NCBI GenBank assembly: GCA_035640715.1
Contig: DASQVO010000011.1
Location: 1-18,293, forward strand
Reading direction: 5' to 3'
DNA from: DASQVO01 sp035640715
GTDB lineage: Bacteria; Actinomycetota; Actinomycetes; Streptosporangiales; Streptosporangiaceae
DNA length: 18,293 nucleotides
The notes beneath the pieces are model-generated. The model worked only from the letters and a program-made list of their open reading frames with translations. It was not told the DNA's origin and ran no database searches. Shown here in pieces: positions 1-8,741 of this stretch; within the stretch, counting starts at the first letter, position 1; each line of letters starts with the position of its first letter. Position numbers and translations under genes: made by a program.

Positions 1-1
1 G

Positions 2-1093
<1,092 letters not shown>

Positions 1094-1117
1094 AGCGTTA
1101 TTAAAAAGTTATTCAAA
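1094..1117 (+). repeat. AT-rich GTTATT repeat after glgE stop
   Basis: Directly after the glgE stop, GTTATT occurs at 1097 and GTTATTC at 1108, 11 bases apart, in otherwise very GC-rich DNA. A 10-base palindrome, ACCGGCCGGT, follows at 1117-1126. Related heptamers follow treS and mak and precede treS and glgB, so this looks like one member of a family of sites. Whether it is a protein-binding site, an RNA processing site or a remnant repeat cannot be told from sequence. Confidence 0.5.
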
Positions 1118-1194
1118 CCGGCCGGTGAACCCGGGCCTCCGGGCGCGGCGAGCAGCCGGTGCAGGTGACGAAAGGCGCCAACCGGCAGGTTGCC

Positions 1195-1219
1195 TGAATA
1201 GCGCGAACATCTGGATAAC
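1195..1219 (+). promoter_or_regulatory. Conserved AT-rich motif upstream of treS
   Basis: TGAATAGCGCGAAC starts at 1195 and GGATAAC at 1213, so the two GAATA/GATAA cores are 17 bases apart. Almost the same arrangement (TGAATAACGCGAA, then GAATAA 17 bases on) sits upstream of glgB at 4660-4683, and ATAGCGTGAAC occurs at 4591. The shared layout ahead of two genes of one pathway suggests an operator or promoter element. It lies 36 to 60 bases before the treS start. I could not fit a standard -35/-10 pair with confidence. Confidence 0.4.
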
Positions 1220-1254
1220 ACAGCAACGTCACAGCACATGCAGGAGAGTCAGCC

Positions 1255-3048
1255 GTGACAGAACACGAGCCGGCGCGGGACCGGCCCAGGTTCACGCCGT
1301 ACCTGCCCGGTTTCGGCGCGTCCCCCGGCGAGCCGGTGCCTGACCCCTTCTCCTTCGAACGGCCCCGGAATCCGGACTGGTACAAGCGCGCCGTGTTCTA
1401 TGAGGTGCTCGTCCGCGGCTTCCAGGACTCCAGCGGCGACGGCACCGGCGACCTCCGCGGCCTGACCTCACAGCTTGACTACCTGCAATGGCTCGGGATC
1501 GACTGCCTCTGGCTGCTGCCGATCTACGAATCGCCGCTGAAGGACGGCGGGTACGACATCTCCGACTACATGAAGGTGCTCGACGACTACGGCACCATCG
1601 GGGACTTCGTCGAACTCGTCGAGGAATCGCACAAGCGGGGCATCCGCGTCATCGCCGACCTGGTCATGAACCACACCAGCGACCAGCATCCCTGGTTCCA
1701 GGCCTCGCGGACCGACCCCGGCGGGCCGTACGGCGACTTCTACGTGTGGTCCGACACCGACGACAAGTACGGCGAGGCCCGCGTCATCTTCGTCGACACC
1801 GAGCAGTCCAACTGGACCTATGACCCGGTGCGCGGCCAGTACTACTGGCACCGGTTCTTCGCCCACCAGCCCGACCTCAACTTCGAGAACCCCGCCGTCG
1901 CCGACGCGATGATCGAGGTGCTGCGGTTCTGGCTCGACCTCGGCATCGACGGGTTCCGGCTGGACGCAGTGCCCTACCTGTACGAGCGGGAAGGCACCAA
2001 CTGCGAGAACCTGAAGGAGACGCACGAGTACCTCAAGCGCATCCGCGCCGAGGTGGACCGCCTCTACCCGGACCGGGTGCTGCTCGCGGAGGCGAACCAA
2101 TGGCCCGCCGACGTGGTCCAGTACTTCGGCGACCCCGAGACCGGCGGCAACGAATGCCACATGGCGTTCCACTTCCCGCTGATGCCGCGCATCTTCATGG
2201 CCGTGCGGCGGGAACAGCGCTACCCGATCTCGGAGATCATGGCCCAGACCCCGCAGATCCCCAGCCTCTGCCAGTGGGGCATCTTCCTGCGCAACCACGA
2301 CGAGCTGACGCTGGAAATGGTGACCGACGACGAGCGCGACTACATGTACGCCGAGTACGCCAAGGATCCCCGGATGAAGGCGAACATCGGGATCCGGCGG
2401 CGGCTCGCGCCGCTGCTCGACAACGACCGTTACCAGCTTGAGCTGTTCACCGCCCTGCTGCTGTCCCTGCCGGGCTCACCCGTCCTGTATTACGGCGATG
2501 AGATCGGCATGGGTGACAACATCTGGCTCGGCGACCGGGATGGCGTCCGCACCCCCATGCAATGGACCCCGGACCGCAACGGCGGGTTCTCCACCTGCGA
2601 CCCGCAGCGGCTGTACCTTCCGCCGATCATGGACCCGATCTATGGCTACCAGGCACTCAACGTCGAGTCACAGACCCGCAACCCGGGTTCGCTGCTGCAC
2701 TGGACCAGGCGCATGATCGAGATCAGGAAGCGGCACCCGGTCTTCGGGACCGGCATTTACGAGGAGCTCATCTCCTCCAACCCCAGCGTGCTGGCGTTCG
2801 TCCGCGCGCCCGCCGAAACCGACCCTGGCTCGGACGGATCCGACCGCATCCTGTGTGTGAACAACCTCTCCCGGTTCCCGCAGCCGGTGGAGCTCGACCT
2901 GCGACGGTTCAGGGGAGTGACGCCGGTGGAATGCATGGGCGGCGTCACGTTCCCGCGGATCGGTGAGCTTAACTACCTGCTGACCCTGCCGGGCCACGGT
3001 TTCTACTGGTTCCAGCTGCCGCCGCCCAGGGAGGAGCACGAGCATTGA
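1255..3048 (+). CDS. treS: TreS, trehalose synthase (maltose alpha-D-glucosyltransferase)
   Basis: TreS interconverts trehalose and maltose by intramolecular glucosyl transfer and feeds maltose to Mak. The 597 residues are close to the roughly 600 of mycobacterial TreS. The GH13 barrel starts near residue 40 (DWYKRAVFYEVLVRGF). The triad is clear: nucleophile D237 in GFRLDAVPYL, acid/base E279 in LLAEANQW, and D349 in RNHDELT; H140 closes the conserved VMNH motif. The subfamily signature YLYEREGTNCENL follows the nucleophile. The C-terminal beta domain ends near SRFPQPVELDL. The start is GTG at 1255, preceded at 1243 by GGAG with an 8-base spacing. No maltokinase domain is fused, and mak follows as its own gene after 59 bases. 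Orientation and order with glgE and mak support transcription as one unit. Confidence 0.97.
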   Translation: MTEHEPARDRPRFTPYLPGFGASPGEPVPDPFSFERPRNPDWYKRAVFYEVLVRGFQDSSGDGTGDLRGLTSQLDYLQWLGIDCLWLLPIYESPLKDGGYDISDYMKVLDDYGTIGDFVELVEESHKRGIRVIADLVMNHTSDQHPWFQASRTDPGGPYGDFYVWSDTDDKYGEARVIFVDTEQSNWTYDPVRGQYYWHRFFAHQPDLNFENPAVADAMIEVLRFWLDLGIDGFRLDAVPYLYEREGTNCENLKETHEYLKRIRAEVDRLYPDRVLLAEANQWPADVVQYFGDPETGGNECHMAFHFPLMPRIFMAVRREQRYPISEIMAQTPQIPSLCQWGIFLRNHDELTLEMVTDDERDYMYAEYAKDPRMKANIGIRRRLAPLLDNDRYQLELFTALLLSLPGSPVLYYGDEIGMGDNIWLGDRDGVRTPMQWTPDRNGGFSTCDPQRLYLPPIMDPIYGYQALNVESQTRNPGSLLHWTRRMIEIRKRHPVFGTGIYEELISSNPSVLAFVRAPAETDPGSDGSDRILCVNNLSRFPQPVELDLRRFRGVTPVECMGGVTFPRIGELNYLLTLPGHGFYWFQLPPPREEHEH

Positions 3049-3070
3049 GTGTTATTCACGAAAATTGAAC
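3049..3070 (+). repeat. AT-rich GTTATTC motif after treS stop
   Basis: An exact GTTATTC lies at 3051, two bases after the treS stop. It is followed by CGAAAATTGAAC, so that TTCA (3055) and TGAA (3066) form a short inverted pair with a 7-base spacer. This is the same heptamer that follows glgE and mak. Function unknown. Confidence 0.4.
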
Positions 3071-3107
3071 GGCACACAGGAAGCCGGCGATTGGGTATGC
3101 CAAGGTG

Positions 3108-4466
3108 ATGACATTCGAGGACACGCTAGCGGTGTGGCTGCAGCAGCAGCGATGGTTCGCTGGCAAGGGCCGTCCCCTCCGTGACCTTGCCGTAGTTGCT
3201 GACACCGAACTCGCGGCGGGCGAAGCCGGCCTGCGGCATCTGATCGTCATGGTTTCGCACGGCACCACGGCCGACCGCTACCAGGTGCCGGTCGGCTTGC
3301 GCGCGGAGCTGCCCGACTGGCTCGAGCACGCCCGCATCGGCATGGCCGACGACGGCAGGCACGCCTACGACGCCCTGCATGATCCCGCGCTCACCCGCCG
3401 GATACTCCACTCCATCGCGGCGGAGGAAACCATCGGGTCCCTGCGGTTCGCCCGCATACCGCGCGCTGACATCGAGCCCGACCTCGACAGCATCGTGCTC
3501 ACCGCGGAACAGAGCAACACGAGCCTGGTGTACGGCGAGACCTCCATCCTCAAGGTGTTCCGCCGGGTCTCCCCGGGCCCCAACCCGGACCTGGAGGTAA
3601 CGTCCGCCCTCGCCGGGCTCGGCTCGTCGCACGTGGCCGAGCCGTTCGGCTGGATCGAGACGCGGATGGACGGTGCCACGACCACCCTGGCGATCCTCTC
3701 CAGGTACCTTCGCACCGCCACCGACGGATGGTCGCTGGCCGCCACCAGCGTGCGCGACCTGTACGCCAGCGAACTGTACGCCAGCGAGGGGACGAGCGCG
3801 GCCGACGTCGGCGGCGATTTTTCGGGCGAGGCGCACCGGCTCGGCGCGGCGACCGCCGAGGTTCACCGTGACCTGGCCGAAGCGTTCGGCGTCGACGAGC
3901 TGCCACCGGACGCGCTGCGCGACATGGCCGAGCAGATGTACCGCCGGCTCGACCTGGCGGCCGCCGCCGTGCCGGAGCTTGCCCGGTACGCCGACATGAT
4001 CGGTGCCGCCTACTCCAACCTGGCAAAGATCAGCGAGCCCGTCCCCGCACAGCGGGTGCACGGCGATTACCATCTCGGCCAGGTCTTGCGGACGCAGACC
4101 AACTGGATCGTCCTGGACTTCGAGGGGGAGCCCGCCAGCCCGCTGGCGCAGCGCCGGGCCCGGTCCTCCCCGATGCGCGACGTTGCCGGGATGCTCCGGT
4201 CGTTCGACTACGCCGCACGCTATCAGCTGCTTACCCATCCGGAAGCCGGACGGCTGCGCGGGGTGGCGCGCGACTGGATACGGCGCAACGGTGCCGCGTT
4301 CGCCGCCGGCTACGCCGAAGCCGGCGGCCCGGCTCCGGCGGCCAACGAGGTGCTGCTGCACGCACTGCAGCTGGACAAGGCGGTGTACGAGGTGATGTAC
4401 GAGGCCAGGCACCGGCCATCCTGGCTGCCCATCCCCCTGGAATCCCTGGCCGACTTCTGCCCGTAA
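3108..4466 (+). CDS. mak: Mak (Pep2), maltokinase
   Basis: Maltokinase transfers phosphate from ATP to maltose to give alpha-maltose 1-phosphate, the GlgE donor. The product of about 452 residues matches the family length of about 455. The N-terminal cap domain shows the typical opening LAVWLQQQRWFAGKGRPL. The kinase-like fold follows, with SILKVFRR (ATP-site Lys) and the phosphotransferase motifs HGDYHLGQ (catalytic Asp, codon at 4065) and LDFEGEP (metal-binding Asp, codon at 4116), then SPMRDVAGMLRSFDYAA. I prefer ATG at 3108; GTG at 3105 is one codon longer in the same frame. The ribosome site is poor: AAGG lies only two bases upstream, so translation may depend on treS. An in-frame tandem repeat gives LYASELYASE near residues 219-228. 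Confidence in function is high. Confidence 0.96.
   Translation: MTFEDTLAVWLQQQRWFAGKGRPLRDLAVVADTELAAGEAGLRHLIVMVSHGTTADRYQVPVGLRAELPDWLEHARIGMADDGRHAYDALHDPALTRRILHSIAAEETIGSLRFARIPRADIEPDLDSIVLTAEQSNTSLVYGETSILKVFRRVSPGPNPDLEVTSALAGLGSSHVAEPFGWIETRMDGATTTLAILSRYLRTATDGWSLAATSVRDLYASELYASEGTSAADVGGDFSGEAHRLGAATAEVHRDLAEAFGVDELPPDALRDMAEQMYRRLDLAAAAVPELARYADMIGAAYSNLAKISEPVPAQRVHGDYHLGQVLRTQTNWIVLDFEGEPASPLAQRRARSSPMRDVAGMLRSFDYAARYQLLTHPEAGRLRGVARDWIRRNGAAFAAGYAEAGGPAPAANEVLLHALQLDKAVYEVMYEARHRPSWLPIPLESLADFCP
3759..3788 (+). repeat. 15-bp tandem duplication inside mak
   Basis: CTGTACGCCAGCGAA (3759-3773) is followed at once by CTGTACGCCAGCGAG (3774-3788), two copies of a 15-base unit differing only in the last base. 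It keeps frame and encodes LYASE twice. The copies are nearly identical, which suggests a recent slippage or duplication event in a tolerant loop of the kinase. Confidence 0.8.
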
Positions 4467-4477
4467 GCGTTATTCGC
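4467..4477 (+). repeat. GCGTTATTCGC motif after mak stop
   Basis: GCGTTATTC directly follows the mak TAA stop. Its exact 9-base complement GAATAACGC lies at 4661-4669, just ahead of glgB, so the mak-glgB gap is bounded by an inverted repeat about 185 bases apart. The same heptamer is found after glgE and treS. Confidence 0.45.
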
Positions 4478-4501
4478 TCACCTGCCGGCACTCCCGGGTT
4501 C

Positions 4502-4524
4502 CGGTGGCCGTCCCCTGGCCACCG
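4502..4524 (+). terminator. Perfect 8-bp hairpin between mak and glgB
   Basis: CGGTGGCC (4502-4509) pairs perfectly with GGCCACCG (4517-4524) across a 7-base loop, 36 bases after the mak stop. No T-run follows. In a GC-rich actinomycete this could be a terminator, partial attenuator or 3'-end stabiliser that separates glgE-treS-mak from glgB. The rest of the 226-base gap holds the AT-rich motifs described separately and no open frame I can support. Confidence 0.4.
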
Positions 4525-4659
4525 CAGCGGGCCCCGCCCGTGCGAGCGGCCGGCGCAAGGAAGGCGGCAGTGCATGTCACGTACTGGCAGATAGCGTGAA
4601 CCTGCGCATCTGATGGAGCACCGTCCAGGCGACAGCGGCAGCAACCGCCGCAAGCCGTT

Positions 4660-4683
4660 TGAATAACGCGAAATGTTGAATAA
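4660..4683 (+). promoter_or_regulatory. Conserved AT-rich motif upstream of glgB
   Basis: TGAATAACGCGAA starts at 4660 and a second GAATAA at 4678, 17 bases after the first. It ends only 9 bases before the glgB ATG, so it overlaps the ribosome site region. It resembles the motif upstream of treS and contains the exact complement of the GTTATTC motif after treS and mak. It could be an operator for glgB or one arm of an inverted repeat. Confidence 0.4.
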
Positions 4684-4692
4684 GAGACTGCT

Positions 4693-7284
4693 ATGACAGC
4701 TAATGAAAACCGCCCCCCGCTGGACCCCGGCGGCCATCACAGCGAGGCTGCTGTGCGGACCAGACACTCTGACATACGGTCTTCTGACATGCCACCTCAC
4801 CCAGACCGCGCTGCCCAGCCTCCCCGCCCTGGCGAGCCCGGCGAGCCCGGCGGAGCCGCCGGTGCGCCCACAGCGCCACAGCGGTCCCCGGCCGCCGCGG
4901 CCGGGATCAGCCTGGGCGAGATCGAGCGCATCGTCGCGGGAACCCACTATGACCCGCATTCGGTACTCGGTGCGCATCCCGGGCCCGACGGTGTCGTGAT
5001 CCGTGCTCTCCGGCCGCTCGCCGCCACGGTCACGGCCGTGCTCGCCGACGGGCGACGGTTCCCCATGAGCCACGTGCACCAGGGGATCTTCGCGGCGACA
5101 GTGCCATATGGGGACGCGCCCGGCAGGGCTCCCGCCTACCGGATCGCCGCCGCCTATCCCGAGCCCGGCAAGCCGGACTCCCCGGGGCCCGAGACAATCT
5201 CCGACGACCCCTACCGGCACCTGCCCACGCTCGGTGAGTTCGACCTGCACCTCATCGGCGAGGGACGGCACGAAGAACTGTGGCGCGTCCTCGGCGCGCA
5301 CGTCCGCGATCTCGGCGAGGACGGGCTCGGGAAGATCACCGGCACGTCCTTCGCCGTCTGGGCGCCGAATGCCCGCGGCGTACGGGTCATCGGCGACTTC
5401 AACCACTGGGACGGCCAGGGCCACCCGATGCGCTCGCTCGGCGGCGCCGGCGTCTGGGAACTGTTCGTGCCCGGGATCGGCGAGGGAACCCGCTACAAGT
5501 ACGACATCTGCGGGCCCGACGGTGCCTGGCGAGCCAAGGCCGACCCGCTGGCCGCCGCCACCGAGGTGCCGCCGGCCACCGCCTCGGTCGTGGTGAGCTC
5601 ACACCATGAGTGGCAGGACAGCGCCTGGATGACGGCGCGGCCCCGGCGCCAGCCCCTGCGGGAGCCGATGAGCGTCTACGAGGTCCACCTCGGCTCCTGG
5701 CGGCCGGGCCTCTCCTACCGGCAGCTCGCGGAGGAACTTCCCGAGTATGCCAGCAGGCTCGGCTTCACGCACGTGGAGTTCCTTCCGGTGGCCGAGCACC
5801 CGTTCGGCGGCTCCTGGGGCTATCAGGTGACGTCGTACTACGCGCCGACCGCCCGGTTCGGCAGCCCCGACGACTTCCGCTACCTGGTCGACCGGCTGCA
5901 CCAGGCCGGCATCGGCGTCATCGTCGACTGGGTCCCCGCCCACTTCCCGCGAGACGACTGGGCGCTGGCCCGCTTCGACGGCACCGCCCTGTACGAGCAC
6001 CCGGACCCGCGGCGCGGAAGCCATCCAGACTGGGGCACCCTCATCTTCAACTACGGCCGGACCGAGGTGCGGAACTTCCTCATCGCCAATGCCCTGTACT
6101 GGCTGGAGGAGTTCCACATCGACGGGCTCCGGGTGGACGCCGTGGCCTCGATGCTGTACCTCGACTACTCCCGCCAGCCCGGCCAGTGGGTGCCGAACCA
6201 GTTCGGCGGCCGGGAGAACCTGGAGGCGGTGTCGTTCCTCCAGGAGGTCAACGCCACCTGCTACCGGCGTGCACCCGGGATCATGATGATCGCCGAGGAG
6301 TCCACCGCGTGGCCCGGCGTCACCCGGCCGGTGCACCTCGGCGGGCTGGGGTTCGGCTTCAAGTGGAACATGGGGTGGATGAACGACACCCTGGCCTACC
6401 TGCGCCATGACCCGATCTACCGGCAGTACCACCACAACGAGCTGACGTTCTCGCTTATCTACGCGTTCAGCGAGAACTACATCCTGCCGCTGTCGCACGA
6501 CGAGGTGGTGCACGGTAAGGGGTCGCTGCTCGCGAAGATGCCGGGCGATGACTGGCGGCGGTTCGCCGGCCTGCGGGCCCTGCTCGCCTACATGTGGGCG
6601 CATCCCGGCAAGCAGTTGCTGTTCATGGGGTCGGAATTCGGCCAGGGCAGCGAGTGGTCGGAGGAACGCGGCCTGGACTGGTGGGTGCTGGGCGCCGAGT
6701 CCCACGCCGGTGTCCAGAGGCTGGTGCGCGACATGAACACGTTGTACCGGTCCTCACCCGCGCTGTGGGCCCTGGACAGCTCGCCGGACGGGTTCAGCTG
6801 GATCGACGCCAACGATGCGGCCGGCAACACGCTGTCCTTCCTCCGGTTCGCGACGGCGTCCCCGGAGCCGGCGCCCATGCCCATCCCGTCCGGGCTCTCC
6901 GCGGCGGAGCCGGCTCTCCCGGCCGGGGCGGCCGACGGCCCGGCAGTGTCGGGTGGTGTGGCGAGGCCGGCTGGCGTGCCGGGCCCGGCCGACGTGGCGG
7001 GTCCGGGGATCGGTGAGGACCTGCTCCCCGGGACCGGCGGGCCGAGAGTGCTGGCGTGCGTGGTGAACTTCGCCGGGAACCCGTACCAGAAGTACCGGAT
7101 CGGGCTCCCCCACGCCGGCCGCTGGCTGGAGATCCTCAACACCGACGCGGGAATCTACGGCGGCAGCGGTGTCGGCAACCTCGGTGCCGTGGAAGCCGTA
7201 CCCGAGCCCTGTCACGGCAGGCCCGCATCGGCGACGATCACGGTGCCGCCGCTCGGCGTGCTCTGGCTCGTCCCGGAGACCTGA
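4693..7284 (+). CDS. glgB: GlgB, 1,4-alpha-glucan branching enzyme
   Basis: GlgB cuts an alpha-1,4 chain and rejoins it through an alpha-1,6 bond, branching the glucan made by GlgE. At 863 residues it is about 130 longer than typical actinobacterial GlgB (about 730). Two extra pieces explain this: a Pro/Gly/Ala-rich N-terminal extension (residues 1-75) and a low-complexity insert near residues 722-784 in the C-terminal beta domain. Between them are a CBM48 module (SFAVWAPNARGVRVIGDFNHWDG is its signature region) and a GH13 barrel. Catalytic residues are D482 (GLRVDAVAS), E535 (MIAEEST) and D603 (LSHDEVV), spaced 53 and 68 apart as in the E. coli enzyme. The start ATG at 4693 has a weak AAGAG six bases upstream; ATG at 4789 would remove half of the extension. 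It closes the GlgE pathway set. Confidence 0.96.
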   Translation: MTANENRPPLDPGGHHSEAAVRTRHSDIRSSDMPPHPDRAAQPPRPGEPGEPGGAAGAPTAPQRSPAAAAGISLGEIERIVAGTHYDPHSVLGAHPGPDGVVIRALRPLAATVTAVLADGRRFPMSHVHQGIFAATVPYGDAPGRAPAYRIAAAYPEPGKPDSPGPETISDDPYRHLPTLGEFDLHLIGEGRHEELWRVLGAHVRDLGEDGLGKITGTSFAVWAPNARGVRVIGDFNHWDGQGHPMRSLGGAGVWELFVPGIGEGTRYKYDICGPDGAWRAKADPLAAATEVPPATASVVVSSHHEWQDSAWMTARPRRQPLREPMSVYEVHLGSWRPGLSYRQLAEELPEYASRLGFTHVEFLPVAEHPFGGSWGYQVTSYYAPTARFGSPDDFRYLVDRLHQAGIGVIVDWVPAHFPRDDWALARFDGTALYEHPDPRRGSHPDWGTLIFNYGRTEVRNFLIANALYWLEEFHIDGLRVDAVASMLYLDYSRQPGQWVPNQFGGRENLEAVSFLQEVNATCYRRAPGIMMIAEESTAWPGVTRPVHLGGLGFGFKWNMGWMNDTLAYLRHDPIYRQYHHNELTFSLIYAFSENYILPLSHDEVVHGKGSLLAKMPGDDWRRFAGLRALLAYMWAHPGKQLLFMGSEFGQGSEWSEERGLDWWVLGAESHAGVQRLVRDMNTLYRSSPALWALDSSPDGFSWIDANDAAGNTLSFLRFATASPEPAPMPIPSGLSAAEPALPAGAADGPAVSGGVARPAGVPGPADVAGPGIGEDLLPGTGGPRVLACVVNFAGNPYQKYRIGLPHAGRWLEILNTDAGIYGGSGVGNLGAVEAVPEPCHGRPASATITVPPLGVLWLVPET
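6853..7044 (+). other. Low-complexity insert within glgB
   Basis: This in-frame segment codes for about 60 residues rich in Pro, Ala and Gly, between the strands ending LSFLRF and beginning RVLACVVNF. Most GlgB proteins have only a short turn here. It is probably a disordered surface loop. GlgE and TreS in this window also carry smaller extra loops at the corresponding strand-to-strand position in their C-terminal domains. Confidence 0.7.
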
Positions 7285-7291
7285 TTGCCCT

Positions 7292-7315
7292 GGCCGGGGC
7301 GGGGGGCCGCCGGCC
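7292..7315 (+). terminator. GC-rich hairpin after glgB
   Basis: GGCCGG (7292-7297) can pair with CCGGCC (7310-7315), and an alternative GGCGG/CCGCC hairpin nests in the same stretch. It begins 8 bases after the glgB stop. There is no T-run, and such pairings are common in GC-rich DNA, so this is only a weak terminator candidate. Confidence 0.25.
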
Positions 7316-7400
7316 GGCAGGCTTTCCCGCTGACCGGGCGTTCGGTACCGCCATTCGGATGACCAGCCACTTTCCTGACATGGCAGGGCCTACCGCACAG

Positions 7401-7412
7401 TAACCTGAGTTC
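7401..7412 (+). promoter_or_regulatory. Possible leaderless -10 element for the P450 gene
   Basis: TAACCT (7401-7406) fits the actinobacterial TANNNT -10 pattern and ends six bases before the P450 ATG, the spacing expected if transcription begins at the start codon. There is no ribosome binding site ahead of this ATG, which agrees with a leaderless message. CTGACA at 7375 is -35-like but 20 bases away, too far for an ideal pair. Confidence 0.3.
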
Positions 7413-8639
7413 ATGACTCTCGCAGAGCTGCCCCCGCTCAGCCAGCTCGGCGACCCAGCCGTGATTACCAACCCGTACCCGGTGCTGGCCGCGATTCGCG
7501 AGGCGTCGCCGTATGCCGCCGTGGGCGGCAGCCTCATCGTGCTCGGCCGCCACGCAGACTGCTCGGCGATTCTGCGCGACCCGCAGGTCAGCAGCGAACG
7601 CAACCGTTCCATGCGCGCGCCGCCCAACGCGCCGAGAGGCGGCGCCCTGTCCTTTCTCTCGATGGACCCGCCGGATCACACCCGGCTGCGCCGGCTCGTG
7701 TCCAAGGCGTTCACCCCGCGGGTCATCGCCCGGCTCGCCCCGAGGATCCGGGAGGTCACCGGCGAACTGCTGTCAGCGGCCGCCGCCCGCGACCCGAACG
7801 AACTCGAACTGGTCAGCCAGCTCGCCTACCCGCTGCCGGTCCGGATCATCAGCGAGCTGCTCGGCGTGCCCGCAGGAGACCACCGCCGGTTCGCTGCCTG
7901 GTCCGCCCGGCTCGCCCACTCGCTTCAGCCCCGGTTCATCGCCGAGGACGACGCGGCCTACGCCGACGCCGCCGAGGCGCGCGCCGAGTTCTCCGGCTAC
8001 TTCCGCGACCTGATCGCGCGCCGCCGCGCCGACCCGGCCGATGACCTGCTCACCGAGCTGATCAGGGCCGAGGACGAAGGCAGCCGTCTCACCGAGGCCG
8101 AGCTCTTGTCAACCTGCATCCTGCTCCTCGTGGCCGGCCACGAGACCACCGTCGGCCTGATCTCCAACGCCGTTCTCGCGCTGCTCCACCATCCGGAACA
8201 GCTCGCCGCGCTCCGCGCGGACCCGGCGCTGGCCGACGGGGCCGTTGACGAGACCCTCCGCTACGATCCGCCGGTGCAGCTCACTGCCCGCATCGCGCGC
8301 GGCCAGATGCGCATCGGCGGCCTGGACGTGCCGGATGGGGCGGTCATCCTGATCCTGCTCGCCGCGACGGGACGTGATCCCGATGTTTTCCCCGACCCCG
8401 ACCGGTTCGACATCACCCGCGGTGCGGGCGGTCACCTCGCCTTCGCCGCCGGGCCGCACTTCTGCCTCGGCGCACCGCTCGCCCGGCTCGAGGCGGCCAT
8501 CGCCCTCAACGCCTTCGCGACGCGCGTGACCGCCCCTGAGCTGGCCGAAGACGGCCTTTCCTACAAGCCGAACGTCAACCTCCGCGGCCCCGAGCGCCTG
8601 GTCGTGCGCACCGCCGGCATCCGCCGGCCCGCCACCTAG
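7413..8639 (+). CDS. Cytochrome P450, bacterial soluble class (CYP107-like)
   Basis: This 408-residue protein has the length of a soluble bacterial P450 and no membrane segment. The three hallmark motifs are intact: the oxygen-activation helix AGHETT (residues 241-246), the ExxR motif ETLR (280-283) and the haem-binding loop FAAGPHFCLG (344-353) with ligand Cys351. The N-terminal half has the usual SFLSMDPPDHTRLRRLVSKAF helix C region. It would use electrons from a ferredoxin to hydroxylate an unknown small molecule. No ferredoxin, reductase or biosynthetic gene lies beside it. It starts 128 bases after glgB and points toward the convergent regulator gene, so it is probably its own transcription unit. 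General sequence style resembles CYP107 members, but the substrate cannot be inferred. ATG at 7413 lacks a Shine-Dalgarno sequence. Confidence 0.94.
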   Translation: MTLAELPPLSQLGDPAVITNPYPVLAAIREASPYAAVGGSLIVLGRHADCSAILRDPQVSSERNRSMRAPPNAPRGGALSFLSMDPPDHTRLRRLVSKAFTPRVIARLAPRIREVTGELLSAAAARDPNELELVSQLAYPLPVRIISELLGVPAGDHRRFAAWSARLAHSLQPRFIAEDDAAYADAAEARAEFSGYFRDLIARRRADPADDLLTELIRAEDEGSRLTEAELLSTCILLLVAGHETTVGLISNAVLALLHHPEQLAALRADPALADGAVDETLRYDPPVQLTARIARGQMRIGGLDVPDGAVILILLAATGRDPDVFPDPDRFDITRGAGGHLAFAAGPHFCLGAPLARLEAAIALNAFATRVTAPELAEDGLSYKPNVNLRGPERLVVRTAGIRRPAT

Positions 8640-8652
8640 CCTCAAGTCCCGG

Positions 8653-8700
8653 TACCAGGCCGGCTGCGCTGAGGGTACCGCCTGCCTGGCCCAGCCTGGT
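8653..8700. terminator. Possible bidirectional terminator between convergent genes
   Basis: ACCAGGC (8654-8660) is the exact complement of GCCTGGT (8694-8700), and two GGTACC palindromes (8651 and 8674) lie in the same 102-base gap between the convergent P450 and regulator genes. The loop is long (33 bases) and there is no T-run, so the evidence is position plus weak pairing only. Confidence 0.25.
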
Positions 8701-8741
8701 CACTGCTTGTTCATAGCGGGTGATGCGGTTAACACGCCGAG

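Noticed and set aside
1130..1143. CCCGG/CCGGG hairpin after glgE as a terminator
   Set aside because: Five base pairs with a four-base loop and no T-run; such pairings arise often by chance in DNA of this composition.
1094..4692. Glucan gene gaps as a miniature transposon with terminal inverted repeats
   Set aside because: GCGTTATTC and GAATAACGC bracket the mak-glgB gap, but the interiors of the gaps do not align beyond short motifs and no target-site duplication is visible, so a mobile element is not supported.
4829..4856. GGCGAGCCC short repeats in the glgB 5' end as a regulatory repeat or array
   Set aside because: Only about three units of a simple GC-rich repeat coding for Gly-Glu-Pro in a disordered extension; nothing suggests more than slippage.
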